A DNA stretch of 64,000 bases from Ophthalmolycus amberensis (taxonomy: Eukaryota > Chordata > Actinopteri > Perciformes > Zoarcidae). The DNA lies in assembly GCA_024529925.1 (NCBI GenBank), contig JAFEUB010000914.1:1-64000 (forward strand), given 5' to 3'. The notes beneath the pieces were generated by a model. It was given only the letters and a program-made list of their open reading frames with translations, was not told the DNA's origin and did not search any database. Below, piece after piece: positions 10,709-22,350 of the stretch; positions within the stretch are counted from its first letter, which is position 1; the number at the start of each line of letters is the position of its first letter. Position numbers and translations under genes: made by a program.

Positions 10709-11985
10709 ATACTGTATTGTACCCTGAAGCAGTGAAACAAAGCTTCAATGAATAGCAGCAGGCTACTAATACATGTGGGAAAGAGAGTGTGGACGACTGC
10801 TGCAGGGCTTTTACTCCTCAGACTTAATCGTGGAAGAATTAAGTACACAAACTTATATAAACGGCTGAACACCTGAAGAGTTTCGGTGCAATGCGACACT
10901 TTCTTCAGCAACCAGAGGAAAGAGCAGCAGCATAAAGGGGCTGTCATTATTTGACACAGCAAATAGAGAGAGGAATAATATTAGATAACAACCATGTGAA
11001 ACAAAGACACTTAAGTAATTCATAGAAAGCAGTCACGGTCACATTTTAAAAACATTAAATTCAACATGGCTGAGTCCTTGATTTGAAACTTTGGAAATAA
11101 TTTATTTTTCCAAAAATGAGCTTCAGAAGATCTCTCTTGAATTTCAGCTCCCACACTACAACACAACTGTACCCCAACAGCCAATGGCAGGCCACCAAAC
11201 CCAACAGAAGAACCTGATCTCAAAGTGGTTTATAAACCACCACTTAAAAAAGATCCACCATCTCTCTTTAAACAATATGCGATATCAGTGTTGCTTAACA
11301 GAAATACAGGACTCTCCCAGATAACGTAACAATCTTACAGGTTCATGTTATGATCACGAGCCGTAGTTTCTTCTTTCGTTTTCATGAGCTCTGGCCACCG
11401 TACGTAGAGAAGCCAGTAGGAAGTGCGAAACAGAACGGAAGCAAATTTGTGTCCACGAATTTCTGAACAAATCACAACAACATTTGATTTAAGGTGCAGA
11501 TTGGATCATTGGTTTTCGAATTCACAATCAAACATTATCTGCCATTTGCCCGGCATATCACATTTAACCGTTAACCGAACGAAGGAGGTTTGTTGCCTCA
11601 ACGTGAACAAGTTGTTTCCTGTGAAGACGGACACTTATTATGAAACAAATATGCAATGTAACAATTGACACGTGTTGCTGGACTTTTGTAGGAAAACACG
11701 AAAAATGAAAAGTAACTTTTTCGCAAGATGTACGAACCGTTGTAAGAGGATACTTTGAGATATAAGTATCAGTTAGCTAAACACATTCATGAGGGCTTTG
11801 GCAGTGTACGGCAACTCACTCAAACCAAACCCCAATTTCCGACATTCAATCGCCAGTTCACCTAAATGTCTAGTTCGTTTGATGTAGTTTACAAGAAAAT
11901 GTTCACCCAAATGACAAATCTTACATCCTCTGACTGCGTCGAGCCGTGTTAATGTTTTTCTATGCTGACGATATGACGCTATGGG
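10709..11985. other. Intergenic, no gene seen
   Basis: This is AT-rich sequence. Open frames at 10,645-10,962, 11,091-11,324 and 11,423-11,668 have no recognisable domain or splice context. Confidence 0.45.
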
Positions 11986-12205
11986 TGACCGTGGCTTACT
12001 GGGTAGAGAGGGTTGTCCGCCAACCGAAAGGTCACCGGTTCGATCCTCGGCTGCACCGTGTCCTTTGTCGAAGTGTCCCTGAGCAAGACACTGTACCCCT
12101 AACTGCTCTCCGGGTGCCTGTCATTGGCAGCCCACTGCTCCCTATATATACAGGGATGGGTCAAATGCAGAGAATAATTTCCCCACTGTGGGACTAATAA
12201 AGGAA
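11986..12205 (+). mobile_element. tRNA-derived SINE
   Basis: An A-box-like GTGGCTTACTGG (11,991-12,002) and a B-box GGTTCGATCC (12,037-12,046) sit 34 bp apart, as in a tRNA-type pol III promoter. The body carries the conserved fish SINE phrase GTGTCCCTGAGCAAGACAC near 12,073, then CAGCCCACTGCTCCC, GGGATGGGTCAAATGCAGAG and a tail CCCCACTGTGGGACTAATAA. This is a SINE and not a tRNA gene, because the sequence does not fold as a cloverleaf and continues for about 150 bp past the B-box. The exact family name is not assignable from memory. Confidence 0.8.
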
Positions 12206-13049
12206 TGTTTCGTTAACGGAGTTATATTGTTAAACAGAAGTGGGAACTGGCTAACGCCATCTACGGCAAGCTGGGAAAAAAAGAGACCAGATCACTTTGT
12301 GGGAACAAACAGTATCGCAAAGCTTCACAGTTATAGAAACAGTGGGTTGGCTCGTTGGTCTGGTGTGGGTGAACTCGCCCTATTCTAAAAACAGCAACTC
12401 AATATGTTTTCTTTGAGAAAAGCTGACAGTCGACACAAACAACTCACTTATAAAACCATCTCAACCTCAAGAAGCTAAAATATACAACTGGATAAGAAAA
12501 TAAAATCCAACTACCAAGTTAAACATTACACAAAAAAAACATCCTAAAGTATTATCCCAGAACTTCTGTGTCTCTGCGCCCCCCCCCCCCCTTGCTGTGA
12601 GCCAGATATGAGATATTAAATGATTTGTTTGCATATTAGAGGCGACAGGATGGAGAGGTTAGATCCACAGAGCGCTCAGCAGGGTCACGTTTGGTGTGCG
12701 GGGGTCACGTTTGGTGTGCGAGAGAAGAATGGAGACATTGTGGTGCAATTTAGTGTGAGGCTGGTTAATGTGCGTGTGTCTGTCGGACTTGATTTGCAGC
12801 CACTTTAAACAATTGCTTCGACAACAAATCTTTCATAGTGGATGGAAAACTTTTATTTTAGCCAAAGTTTAATTTTAGCCAAAGCCAGTTTTTTTTTAAA
12901 GAGTGTTTTGATGAGAAAAGCATGCTGGTAAGGTGCTTCGACAGTCATGCTGAAAGGCTGCACTGTTGAAACAAAAAGTTCTTAAAAATCACATTCTCTT
13001 TTAAATAATGTTCATGCTTTGTTATTGTTTGCAGTTTGATTTTATGTCG
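12206..13049. other. Intergenic, no gene seen
   Basis: There is a C-run near 12,581-12,592 and a short direct repeat of GGGTCACGTTTGGTGTGCG near 12,680-12,719. No exon is recognised. Confidence 0.45.
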
Positions 13050-13215
13050 GTAATTATCTCCGCCAAGGAGGTTACTTTATTGGTTTCTCAGCCGGATTAC
13101 AGAAATACTACTGGCCCGATTCTCATGAAATTTGGTGGAAGGGGCCGAGGAAGAACCCATTTCATTTTGGAGTGGATCCACATCATGCGGGGGATATGAA
13201 TGCATTCATTTTCAA
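13050..13215 (+). repeat. Dispersed repeat fragment (TATCTCCGCCAAGGAGG type)
   Basis: Landmarks TATCTCCGCCAAGGAGGTTA, CTACTGGCCCGATTCTCATG, GAAGAACCCATT and GAGTGGATCCACATCATG, in this order, match a repeat phrase that recurs across fish genomes. This copy is short and diverged; the first half is compressed. An open frame runs through it, but it is not a known protein. Confidence 0.65.
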
Positions 13216-13273
13216 TTTTGGAAACAGCCTTTGCAGGTCTGTTTCTAAAACATCAAACAATTCTGAAAAAACC

Positions 13274-13303
13274 TCTTATTTGATAGATATCTATCAAATA
13301 AGA
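13274..13303. repeat. 30-bp perfect palindrome without a loop
   Basis: The left half TCTTATTTGATAGAT and right half ATCTATCAAATAAGA are exact reverse complements with no spacer. It lies about 60 bp after the dispersed repeat at 13,050-13,215. Confidence 0.97.
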
Positions 13304-14445
13304 CAGAACAAAAGCAGGAAATCTTCCAATCTGGGATGCCAGAACGAAATGTTAAATCGATTAATCGACGAAAAATCTAAGATGAGGTCAGAAAAGGGAA
13401 AGCTTTAAATTCATTACTTATTCTGATGAAAGAAACAGGAGCTAGAGCCGACTCTCGGTTTATGAAACAAGAAAAAGTGGAGATAGAGAGAGAGATGGAG
13501 GAACAAGAGCAGAGTGACGGTGCAGAACGCTGAGCCGTACATCAACACTCTGAGGAGGTATGTAGGTCACCTGTAATCAGACCACACGTCAGTCTGTGTT
13601 GACAGTTCTGACCTGCTAACCAGCAGGAGGTTATGGGTCACAAAAGTTACAAAGAATGAACACAAAGATTGTCTGCTAGCTTCAGCATAGAAGTGTTGAA
13701 TCTTTTAATCGTATACCATTTAGCAACACGTTCTCACGCTCTGGAAAAACTAGAAATAAGTCGACTTGTTTGCCGTGATCTCTCCACATGCTACATCTAA
13801 CTGGCCTACGTTTGTTTTGTTTTTTCAGTGAAGACTGTAGACATGTAGCCTATAAAGCAGTAGTCATACAGTGGTTAGAGTTGTGTAACAGTGCAGTCTC
13901 GTGCATGAAGCTCATTACAGACCCTGACCTCGACACTTTGTTTTTGTTTGCAGCGTATTGGTGTCCACAGAGAATAAAAACCTCTGCCAGAGGGGAGCCA
14001 AAGCCCGCAGCGTGCAGAGCTGCTTACCGTCTGGACAGCTAAAGATAGACGAAATACCAAAAACATCCCAACCAGCCTCATAACACAGTCCAGACCAAGA
14101 CCAAAACATTATTATCCCCATCTGAATTCAAATCAAATCAAGCTGCTGCTGCCTGTTTGCAACAGCCTGATGATCATAAACATCATTTGAAGCCAACCGT
14201 ACTTCCAGTCTGACACCGAGGAGATGAATCAGCTCTGACAATACTGAAAACAGACACTTTTACGCACAACTAATCACGAAAACTAATTAACAATAAATGG
14301 AAGTCGTCAGGAACAGACTTTGAGGCCCCTGTTTCTGTGGACTTTACACAAACCATCTTTCAATCATTAGTCTGGTATTTTTAATTAGTTGTAACAAAAA
14401 CAGCTTCCAAACCCAACCGCTCTCCTTTCATGTTTCTGTCTCACG
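13304..14445. other. Intergenic, no gene seen
   Basis: This is unique-looking sequence with no supported exon. Open frames near 13,788-14,121 on both strands have no recognisable domain. Confidence 0.45.
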
Positions 14446-14462
14446 GATATATATATATATAC

Positions 14463-14534
<72 letters not shown>

Positions 14535-14548
14535 ATATATATATACAT

Positions 14549-14622
<74 letters not shown>
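14446..14622. repeat. (TA)n / (ATATAC)n microsatellite, 177 bp
   Basis: TA runs are interspersed with ATACATATAC hexamer-like phrases. Tyr/Ile-only frames on both strands are artefacts of this composition. Confidence 0.97.
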
Positions 14623-14623
<1 letters not shown>

Positions 14624-15373
14624 GCATTGTGTAATGTATTAATATTATATGCATATTAATTAAAATACATCAAGTGTACATGGTCAAGGACTGGGAGTTC
14701 TGTGCTATCGGTTCTGTACCAACATATGGCTCCTGACAGAACTTCAAGCAAACAAATGCTGGAGGTGACAACAGCTCATTGTGAGTTACATAATAGAAAA
14801 TGCCGCGGCTCATTAGCTTCCCCTGCATTTCTTTCAATATTTCGTTATTCTTTGTTTGCGTCTCATTGTTATGCAAATGAGCTGTGTCAAGTGTAAAAGT
14901 CACCGTGTTGGTTGGAGAGGATACTGAAGGCAGGGCGGTAACAGACATCAGTTGTGTTCATGAGACGCAGGCGTTGCTGGTCAGGTGGGAGTCGAGGTGA
15001 TTTGTGCAACAACGCTGTGACAAGATTAGGTTTTCATGGATTCATCCTCTCGTGCATAAATACATGACAGCACCGCTCTCTACAGCACGCCGCCCGTCCA
15101 CCGGCTCCGTTCAGGTCAAGGTGAGTTCATTTAGCGCCTTTCATTATCAAAGAAACTCAACAGAAGACATAAAATCCTTTCAGAGAAGAAACACCAAACA
15201 CTGAAATCCGAAGCGCTAGCCTCCCTATTGTAACCATTTAATATGCATCTTACAATTTATGAAGATCTCAGGTTGTTTTTATGTCGTCTGAGAAAACGTA
15301 TGCCAGCGTCTGCACATCATTGATCTCTCTTATTAATAACACTGACTCCTTCACATCCATCCTTCCTCTATGG

Positions 15374-15409
15374 GCAACAAAAACACTTCGTAAGGTTTAG
15401 GAAAAACAT
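15374..15409 (+). repeat. Short dispersed motif shared with 42,257-42,288
   Basis: GCAACAAAAACACTTCG followed by GTTTAGGAAAAACAT occurs here and at 42,257-42,288. I know this phrase as part of an abundant percomorph repeat. Reverse-complement cousins (CCTAAACCTAACCAA-like) appear near 41,030 and 45,260. Confidence 0.6.
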
Positions 15410-15489
15410 GGCGAGGGTTTTAATGAATATATGAACTGAGTAAAATGTAAACAACGTAACACACCTCAAACTTCACTAGCTTTGTTAAG

Positions 15490-15800
15490 CATTATTCTTT
15501 AAGCAGTGGCTTTTCTTCTGGTTCTTCCATAGAGCCTATAGCTCTGTGCAGTGTACGGCTTTAAGGTGTCCTATGGACAACACACGATCCTATTTAGGGG
15601 ATTCATCGCAAAGGAGATCAGACCACATTTCAGATTATATTTTTTCGGATTTTTTTTCATTTAACTAAACCAATTTTAACTATTTTGTGTCGGTCCATTA
15701 CATAAAATCTAAATCCAAATACATTTTAATTCCAAGTTGTAATGCAACAAAAAAGGGAAAACAAATCCAAAGGGGTTGAATACATTTGCAGCACACTGTA
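15490..15800 (+). mobile_element. Tc1/mariner-type remnant with internal deletion
   Basis: The left part (AAGCAGTGGCTTTTCTTCTG, TCTGTGCAGTGTACGGCTTT, GTGTCCTATGGAC) and right part (ATTTTGTGTCGGTCCATTAC, GGTTGAATACATTTGCAGC, CACTGTA end) resemble the two halves of a much longer fish DNA transposon family as I remember it. They are joined near 15,585, where the transposase-bearing middle would lie. The right end terminates in CACTG plus TA at 15,794-15,800, which fits a TA target. No transposase remains. Confidence 0.55.
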
Positions 15801-18800
15801 CTCGTACAAATGTCTTGCAAAGGCTCTGCCGGTTATTTGTTTCGCATTAAAAGTAGAACGCAAATCAGATCAACGCTGATATTAATCTCTGGACGACAGG
15901 CCTCCGCCGGTCACCTCAGCCAAATCAGATGGTTGCAAATTGTGCGTGACATTTGCTCGGGATGGCCAGCTGACTTTGCTTAGAGGTAAATAGCTGCACG
16001 GGTTCAGGATGTCACATCACCAAGCAGTGTCCATCTGTCACGCATGTGTGTGGCGTCAGTCCGTCTGCCTCTAGGGCTCCCGGGCAGATAGAGATATTTT
16101 ACTTCATCCACTTTACAATTTATTATCCCTCATCTCTCTCTGTCCACTGATTACTTCATCCCTCACTTCATCACTTTCATTCCCTTCTTCATTAAAGTAT
16201 CTCAGTGCCTCTTGTTGAGCTCTTATAATCTATCATGACTGACGCTGTCTCAGCCCACACTATGTCCATGAGAAATATGTCTCAAATAAATCTGTGTTAT
16301 TATAACTTATACCAGCAATAAAAGGGAGGCACAAAGGCAGCTTTGAGGTGACGGAGGACAAGGACATTTTGAGAGCTCATAGTTTGCACCCACTCACTCT
16401 TTCCTTTTTTTACTTCCCTGGCTGATTCTCTCCTTCCTCCTCCTCCTCCTCCTGGTCGATGTGGGGAACCACACGGTTAACTGCGGTCCGAGCCTTAACG
16501 GCTGTTTCTCGTAGACCTTGTGGCGGCACAATGACACCCTGGGCGGCCAGTTGCCACAAAGCTCCACGATCAAAACATCTCCATCAACCAGCAGCTGAGT
16601 ATTCCACAAGAATCCTGTAAACACTTTAGTTTTGGGTTGATTTCACAATTTAGGAAGAAAACATGGCCGCTCTGGTAGAGCTGAGTGGTTGAGTCCCTGA
16701 GGATCCTGTTTAAGACTAAATCCCATCAAAGCGTTCCGCTTTCTTCCACTATGTCACGAACAAATAATATAACTGTAGAAAATGAACAAACAACATAAAC
16801 ATTTCATGAGTTTAACTCGATCCATCTGGTCCAGGTCAAGACCTGAACTCCTGGAAACATTTTATGAACTCAGATTACTTTGTCAAAAAGGTCAAAATGG
16901 TTTAGCAACAATAGTTTAACATTTAGCTCCTTGGGTCCAAAACAATTCTAAACACTGGATGATAACTTCAGGGTTTTGACCAGTTTTGAAGATAAGTAGC
17001 CAACTGTACAATATTACTCATTTATCTTCATTAGAGAGTTGAGCCAATATAGTTGATATAAGTGAGAATATTATTTTACTCAGTGAGACATTGAGGAGGA
17101 GACATAGAATCAGCCTCAACAACAAGAGAGAAAAGAAAGTTTCTGGTGATTCTGGCTGTAATTTACATTAAAGCGCTATTTCTAAACATACTGGTCTTCT
17201 ACGTTGGACCGAACTTCTGCTCTGCTTCTACTGCAAATGTCGTGACGCATCCATGTTTTTGCCTGCTGTGCTTTGTCTTAATTGACCAAAATCGAGTCAA
17301 TTATGGTCAATTCAGAAAAAGAGCAACGCTCTTGAAATTGTGTCTTTGTGGTGATGGCTGGAAAACCAAACATGGTAAATGAGTTTTTCCGTTTTTTTCA
17401 AATATGTGAACTGCAGCAAACCTCCAACTGCAAAATTTCAGCCGCTGTCCGTCTGCAAGAAGATTTCTTATTTGGTCAAATTAGATGATTATGTGTGCTT
17501 CGCTCTCTTTAGTGGGTCCAATTCATAGTCTGTGTGCCCACATTGAGTGGTCTTACGCTGCAGAGAACTATTCAGATGAATACACACACACACACACACA
17601 CATATCTGGAAGAGACAAGACAAAAAAATGAATTTGTATCTTCCGATTCATCGTATCATCATCATACATGAATGATATCTTACGAAAACGTATTTGTTTT
17701 TTCGTGCGTTTTCCTGGTGGAAGGAAGCAAAGAACATTAACTCAACTTCTATTATTATTTCTATTATACGTTATTTCATACCACTCCACTACATTTTAGA
17801 CAGACATTTTTACTTGCATGATTTCCAATACAATAAAGAAACTGTTTATGTTTTTTGTCATTGTATATATTTCGGATTTGTTACTTATTATTATAGTATA
17901 TTTTATATTTGTACTCTTTCACATTTTGCTTTCCATTCGTTGCTGCTTGAAGCTAATATTATTCATTCTCTGGGGCCCTTGATGTTGTTTCACTCTAACC
18001 CTCCACCGATGCTATGAACCACGAGAGCAGAGTTTTGTAAAAGTACCAGCGATGTTCTTGTGGGAACTTATTCAAGAGTTATTTGAGGAACCTTCGTATA
18101 TTATTCTTTGGTTTTAAGCTAAACATCGGTTTTTCTGAAAATCTGCATCATCTGCCTTTAAATTTGTATTTCACACATAAAGTGGCATAATGCTTTTTAT
18201 TGTAGCTTTAAACAGCAACAGATGATTCTGTGCTCAGACAAGTGAAGACGGGACATCTGTCATTCAGGGGAAACAGACAAACTTCAATTTAAAAAGTTAA
18301 AGTCAATACACTGTTTCAGACAGGAAGTAGAGAGGGTGTTTACCCGTCCCCCTCAGCTCATTACAACCCGTCAGTCTGTTGACGAGCTGCCGTCTCTCCT
18401 GGAGGTAGCTGCTGTCCATAATGCCTCCGCAGGTGTTAAGGAAGCAGATGGTGATCATTCAGATACTAATGCTCACCATATTTCTCAACATTTAGGGAGC
18501 ATTCAGTCTGTTTTCATCACGCCATCCTCCGACAGAGGAAGCTGCAAAAACCAAAGAAACAAAATATTTGAGTTAAGTTTTTGACGAGCTGTTGGCCTTG
18601 AAGGTTTAGGAACATGACAGGAAGCATGTGGGGAAGACATGGGACTCATGTGCTGCATGCTTTGATATATAGCTGAAATAATGTGAAATACACACACGGA
18701 GCACACTGCCACCCCTACATGAACTTGAAACACAACATTGTGGCCAGCTCATATCAGCCCCATGAAAAGATTACTATCCATTCATTTAACATGTTTTGTA

Positions 18801-18849
18801 TTTTCTGTATATTAATGAAAAATCATGATACATGTGAAAAGCCAAGCAG
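15801..18849. other. Intergenic, no gene seen
   Basis: The stretch holds a (CA)n microsatellite at 17,582-17,602 and a CTCCTCCTC run at 16,435-16,452. Open frames at 17,694-18,017 and 18,336-18,584 are not recognisable. I found no exon with splice signals. Confidence 0.45.
17582..17602. repeat. (CA)n microsatellite
   Basis: This is a 21-base CA run. Confidence 0.95.
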
Positions 18850-19015
18850 TAACATCCGGTGCTAAAAAGAGGAAAGTGCCAAAAACTGCAGTTCCTCAAA
18901 TGTCCACTTGAGGCTGGCTCCTAAAGCGAGTCAATCCCCCGAGACCTTCATGTTCAAATGCCCAACTGAAGAGCAGGAATAAACATGTTTGCAGCCGTGT
19001 TAGGCTGTGCCGTCG
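18850..19015 (+). repeat. Dispersed repeat (GTCCACTTGAGGCTGGCTCC type)
   Basis: The ordered phrases AAACTGCAGTTCCTCAAATG, TCCACTTGAGGCTGGCTCC, GAGTCAATCCCC and GGAATAAACATGTTTGCAGC form a repeat I recognise as frequent in teleost intergenic DNA. It has no ORF, and its ends and class are unknown. Related sequence may continue to about 19,270. Confidence 0.65.
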
Positions 19016-21576
19016 CTGCTAAGACGACGACGGCAAGAGCCGCCCACTTTGAGCTTCACAGCGACGTAGGGCAGATGTCACGGAGAGAGAAAACATCCAT
19101 ATTCTATACACATGTAAAAACCTGAAGATAATAAATTCCCATGAATGGGCTAGCAGAGTGCTAGAGTGTGATTTCACATCATGTACGCGTTTCCTGTAAA
19201 AAGTGAAAGCTAGCAAGGGATAGTTGGTATTTACAGGAGCCAATAGATGAATGGGCATTAGGCCAGCCCATCAAACTTCAGATTGACAGCAGCTGCTAGC
19301 TCAACATGGAGGCATGGAGCCATGAGGATAGCCGGTCACCGTTGACGAGGACTTCTCTCCAACCCCCAGCAGATTTGACCGACGACTCAGACACGGATGA
19401 AATGGAAGAAGAAGAGGACCAGGAATCAAAAAGACTTTAACACCAATGACTTCTAGCATCACTTAAACGTCAGCCTTTTTACTCCAAAGAAGCCCAAAGA
19501 TGATTTCCTGAATCAACTAACCTGAACAATATTCATTTCCACCAAGTTGACACTTAATTCCAAGCTCCACTTTGTGTGAACCAATCAGACAGCATCCAAC
19601 CAACGTGCAGGAGAGAACCTTGAAGAACTAACGTTACGTTACTGCCTTGACTTGAGACTTGGTCCCACCTCTGCTACATAGTAAACTCTGAATTTTGATT
19701 TTGTAAATGTATATTGTACACACGTTTGCCTGCTGATTGGTTTGGATTAAGTCAGCAAAGTATTCCGTCATACGATACCACTGCATGGTCTGGTAACCTG
19801 AACGGTGAATACAGGAGCCATGCACCACCATTTAGATGCTGCACAAAGCCCTTGACGACAGAGGGACCAGGGTTCATATCCCGTCTGTCTAGCGTTTACT
19901 TATTTAGTGTTTAACCAAGACCTCAATCTTTTCCTTAAAACAGGTGATATTAAAAACCAGAACAGCTGATACTGTAGTGAAGACATGATATCATGTTGAT
20001 AAGGCATACCGATAATAATATCCTACTTCTGTTTTAAGTTTAAACGGGTTGCTCACGTACACATCAGGCTCTGCGTGTCTGCTGTTTTGAAATGTCCATC
20101 CTCATGTGGGTGGCGTCAGCAAGCACCAACCGTCCGCTCCTGAAAACATGTTTTTTATTTTTCCACGGCGAAATAACTGCCGTCCACTGGTCCCTGATAA
20201 TTGCAGCATACATGACATCATCCCATGCATTGTCCTGTAGCGGACTGTGACAATAGCCCTTTGGGAGTCGCACAAAGGGTCCGGTGGGAAGCCAGCAGCG
20301 TGAAGCTAAGTCCTCCAGACGCGTACAGTATTGTCTGCGCGGTCATAACAAGCCAGGAGCTCCATATGTTAACAAGCATGGGCATGCTAAGCGCATCGCT
20401 GTGTGCAACAGTGTTGCCGTTATGCGAGTTTTCCAACAAATTTCAGCAACACCTGTCGATTTCTGCTCCTTACATGCAAACAGTCTTAGTTAGGTTCAGG
20501 AAAAGATTATGATTTGTGTTAAAGAAACTACGGAAGTGGCGTTACTTGTGTTCAGAAGTTATGTGACAGATATATCAAGGCTGACGTCTCGTTTCACAAG
20601 GGGCACAAAAACGGTGGCCTCCGGGGTGAAGGACACATTGTTCCGCTGTGTGTGGGTCTTTGCAGTCATTATACTTTGTGGTTCATTGTTTTGTGATTCG
20701 AACGCTGTATGAGAACAGCCTGATGAATGACACCAACATTTCTTCGTCATTTAGCGGGCCATAACAACGCCTTTCTTCATTTTACCCCATGAAGTCTGTA
20801 CTGACTGCAAATGGCTTTGTATAACAATAGAGGAAAGACTACTTCTGGAGGGTGAGTCAAAGAAACAGGCCTTTCACCCAGCACACCAAAGTGTTGTTGA
20901 GTTATTTTGAAGTTACGTTTGTGAACTAGCTCTGATTTTATGAGCGGAATACATCGATTTATATCGTTCATGTCTGTACAGAATCCTCAACAAGAAGCTA
21001 CCGAGAACGACCGAGAATTACTTTCACCTGGTGTGACGTGCTTTGTGCTCAGATAATTCTCTGGTTGGGAAATTATTGGCGTCTCCAGCCCGGAAGAGTC
21101 AGTCTGCGCTTTGGCGTTCATGTTTTTCCTCGTGTGTTCGCCCTTCCTTCCATGTGACCTCGACTCATTTGAATGCCTCCGAGGCATTACGCCCGGGCCT
21201 GCCGCTTCGACCTCACCATACCTCCGGTCTGTGGACGCAGGTGGCTGAAAGACACTCACAAACAGAGGACCCAGGTGTGTTTGGGATGCAACTAAAGAAA
21301 GGTCATTTGGTATACTACCGGACACAGAGAGACGAAGGCTGCTCGGCCACGGCCGCTCGGAGGAACTTTAAAATACCTTCACCAACAGCAGGCCACCAAT
21401 GTTCCCCAGGAACAGAGAGCCGACGCTCCGCTCTGCAGCGCTCTCTATCTCCACAGAGTCACTGAGGCCTGATTAGACACAGGTGTCATCATTTGATCTA
21501 ATGATCCGATTGGATGTTGTTAAGTTAAGCGGAGATGCTACAGGTGAATCAGGTATAAACTATATCTGATATATCT
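19016..21576. other. Intergenic, no gene seen
   Basis: Several short overlapping frames exist (20,064-20,512 on both strands; 21,043-21,465 on plus), none with a recognisable domain. The minus-strand frame at 20,064-20,273 is not low-complexity, but I cannot identify it. Confidence 0.4.
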
Positions 21577-21608
21577 GTCTTAATGTAGGTGATTACCTAC
21601 ATTAAGAC
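21577..21608. repeat. Perfect hairpin: 14-bp arms, 4-nt loop
   Basis: GTCTTAATGTAGGT (21,577-21,590) is exactly complementary to ACCTACATTAAGAC (21,595-21,608) around a GATT loop. Confidence 0.97.
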
Positions 21609-21725
21609 AATGTTATTTTGTATTACCAGTTTTATGAAAAGTTATGATTAAATATGCAAATGAGGCATTATCTAGTACTGAAAATTGTAATATGTTTAAT
21701 GTTATGCACTATCCACCATGTCAAA

Positions 21726-21752
21726 TTCCTTGTATGTGCAACATACAAGGAA
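21726..21752. repeat. Perfect hairpin: 12-bp arms, 3-nt loop
   Basis: TTCCTTGTATGT (21,726-21,737) pairs with ACATACAAGGAA (21,741-21,752) around GCA. It lies 118 bp after the previous hairpin. Confidence 0.97.
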
Positions 21753-21934
21753 CACAGGCACATGTCAAAACTCAAGCGCTGACTTGTTAAATTCCGAGTA
21801 AACAATATATTTATGATATAATATATAATATATGAGACTGGTGTGTTTTCTTTGTCCTGCTGACTGTGCCACTAGTTAATGTACAGAGGAATTCAGACTC
21901 ATTAGCATGAAGCCTTCGTTACTGCACAACAACA

Positions 21935-22135
21935 AAGAGGCAGAAGCTTAAGAGGTTAAAGAAGCTGGCGTCTGACCAATAGGTTGTTGGTTTAAATCCT
22001 GAGACCAGCAGTGGGAGACCAGTTGTGGGAAATGAGGGAACAAGTCTTTTATTTCCATGGGCAGCTCCAGTTGAAGTGAAGACATGTGACTCCTGACTGC
22101 TCCAGTGGGCTGTGGTCACACTGGGCAGCTCTCAG
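21935..22135 (+). mobile_element. Degenerate tRNA-derived SINE
   Basis: A B-box-like GGTTTAAATCC lies near 21,989, preceded about 45 bp upstream by an A-box-like stretch. It is followed by GACCAGCAGTGGGAGACCAG, ATGGGCAGCTCCAG and CTGCTCCAGTGGGCTG, phrases typical of fish SINE bodies. It is diverged and lacks a clear tail; it may be a different family from the SINE at 11,986. Confidence 0.4.
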
Positions 22136-22350
22136 GTATGAACGTCTGGAGTCACCGCAAAGCCTCTCTTCCGTTCTCGTATACTGTTCCCAAGACTAGC
22201 AAGGACTCGGGTTACATGCTTATGATGAGGATTTTATTCATCGTGTTATTATGCAACACTATATATGCATGGGTGCATTATCAGAGGATGGGCCTCTAGG
22301 CCCAGACATGCACAGACATCTGATACATAGGAGCAAGACATACTTTACAG

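Noticed and set aside
11986..12060. Functional tRNA gene
   Set aside because: A- and B-box motifs are present but the arms do not pair into a cloverleaf and the sequence continues as a SINE body with a SINE tail.
14385..14654. Tyr/Ile-rich small proteins on both strands
   Set aside because: They are direct readouts of a (TA)n/(ATATAC)n microsatellite.
20064..20512. Overlapping open frames on both strands as a transposase
   Set aside because: They have no catalytic motif, no terminal repeats and no recognisable family; kept only as unexplained sequence.
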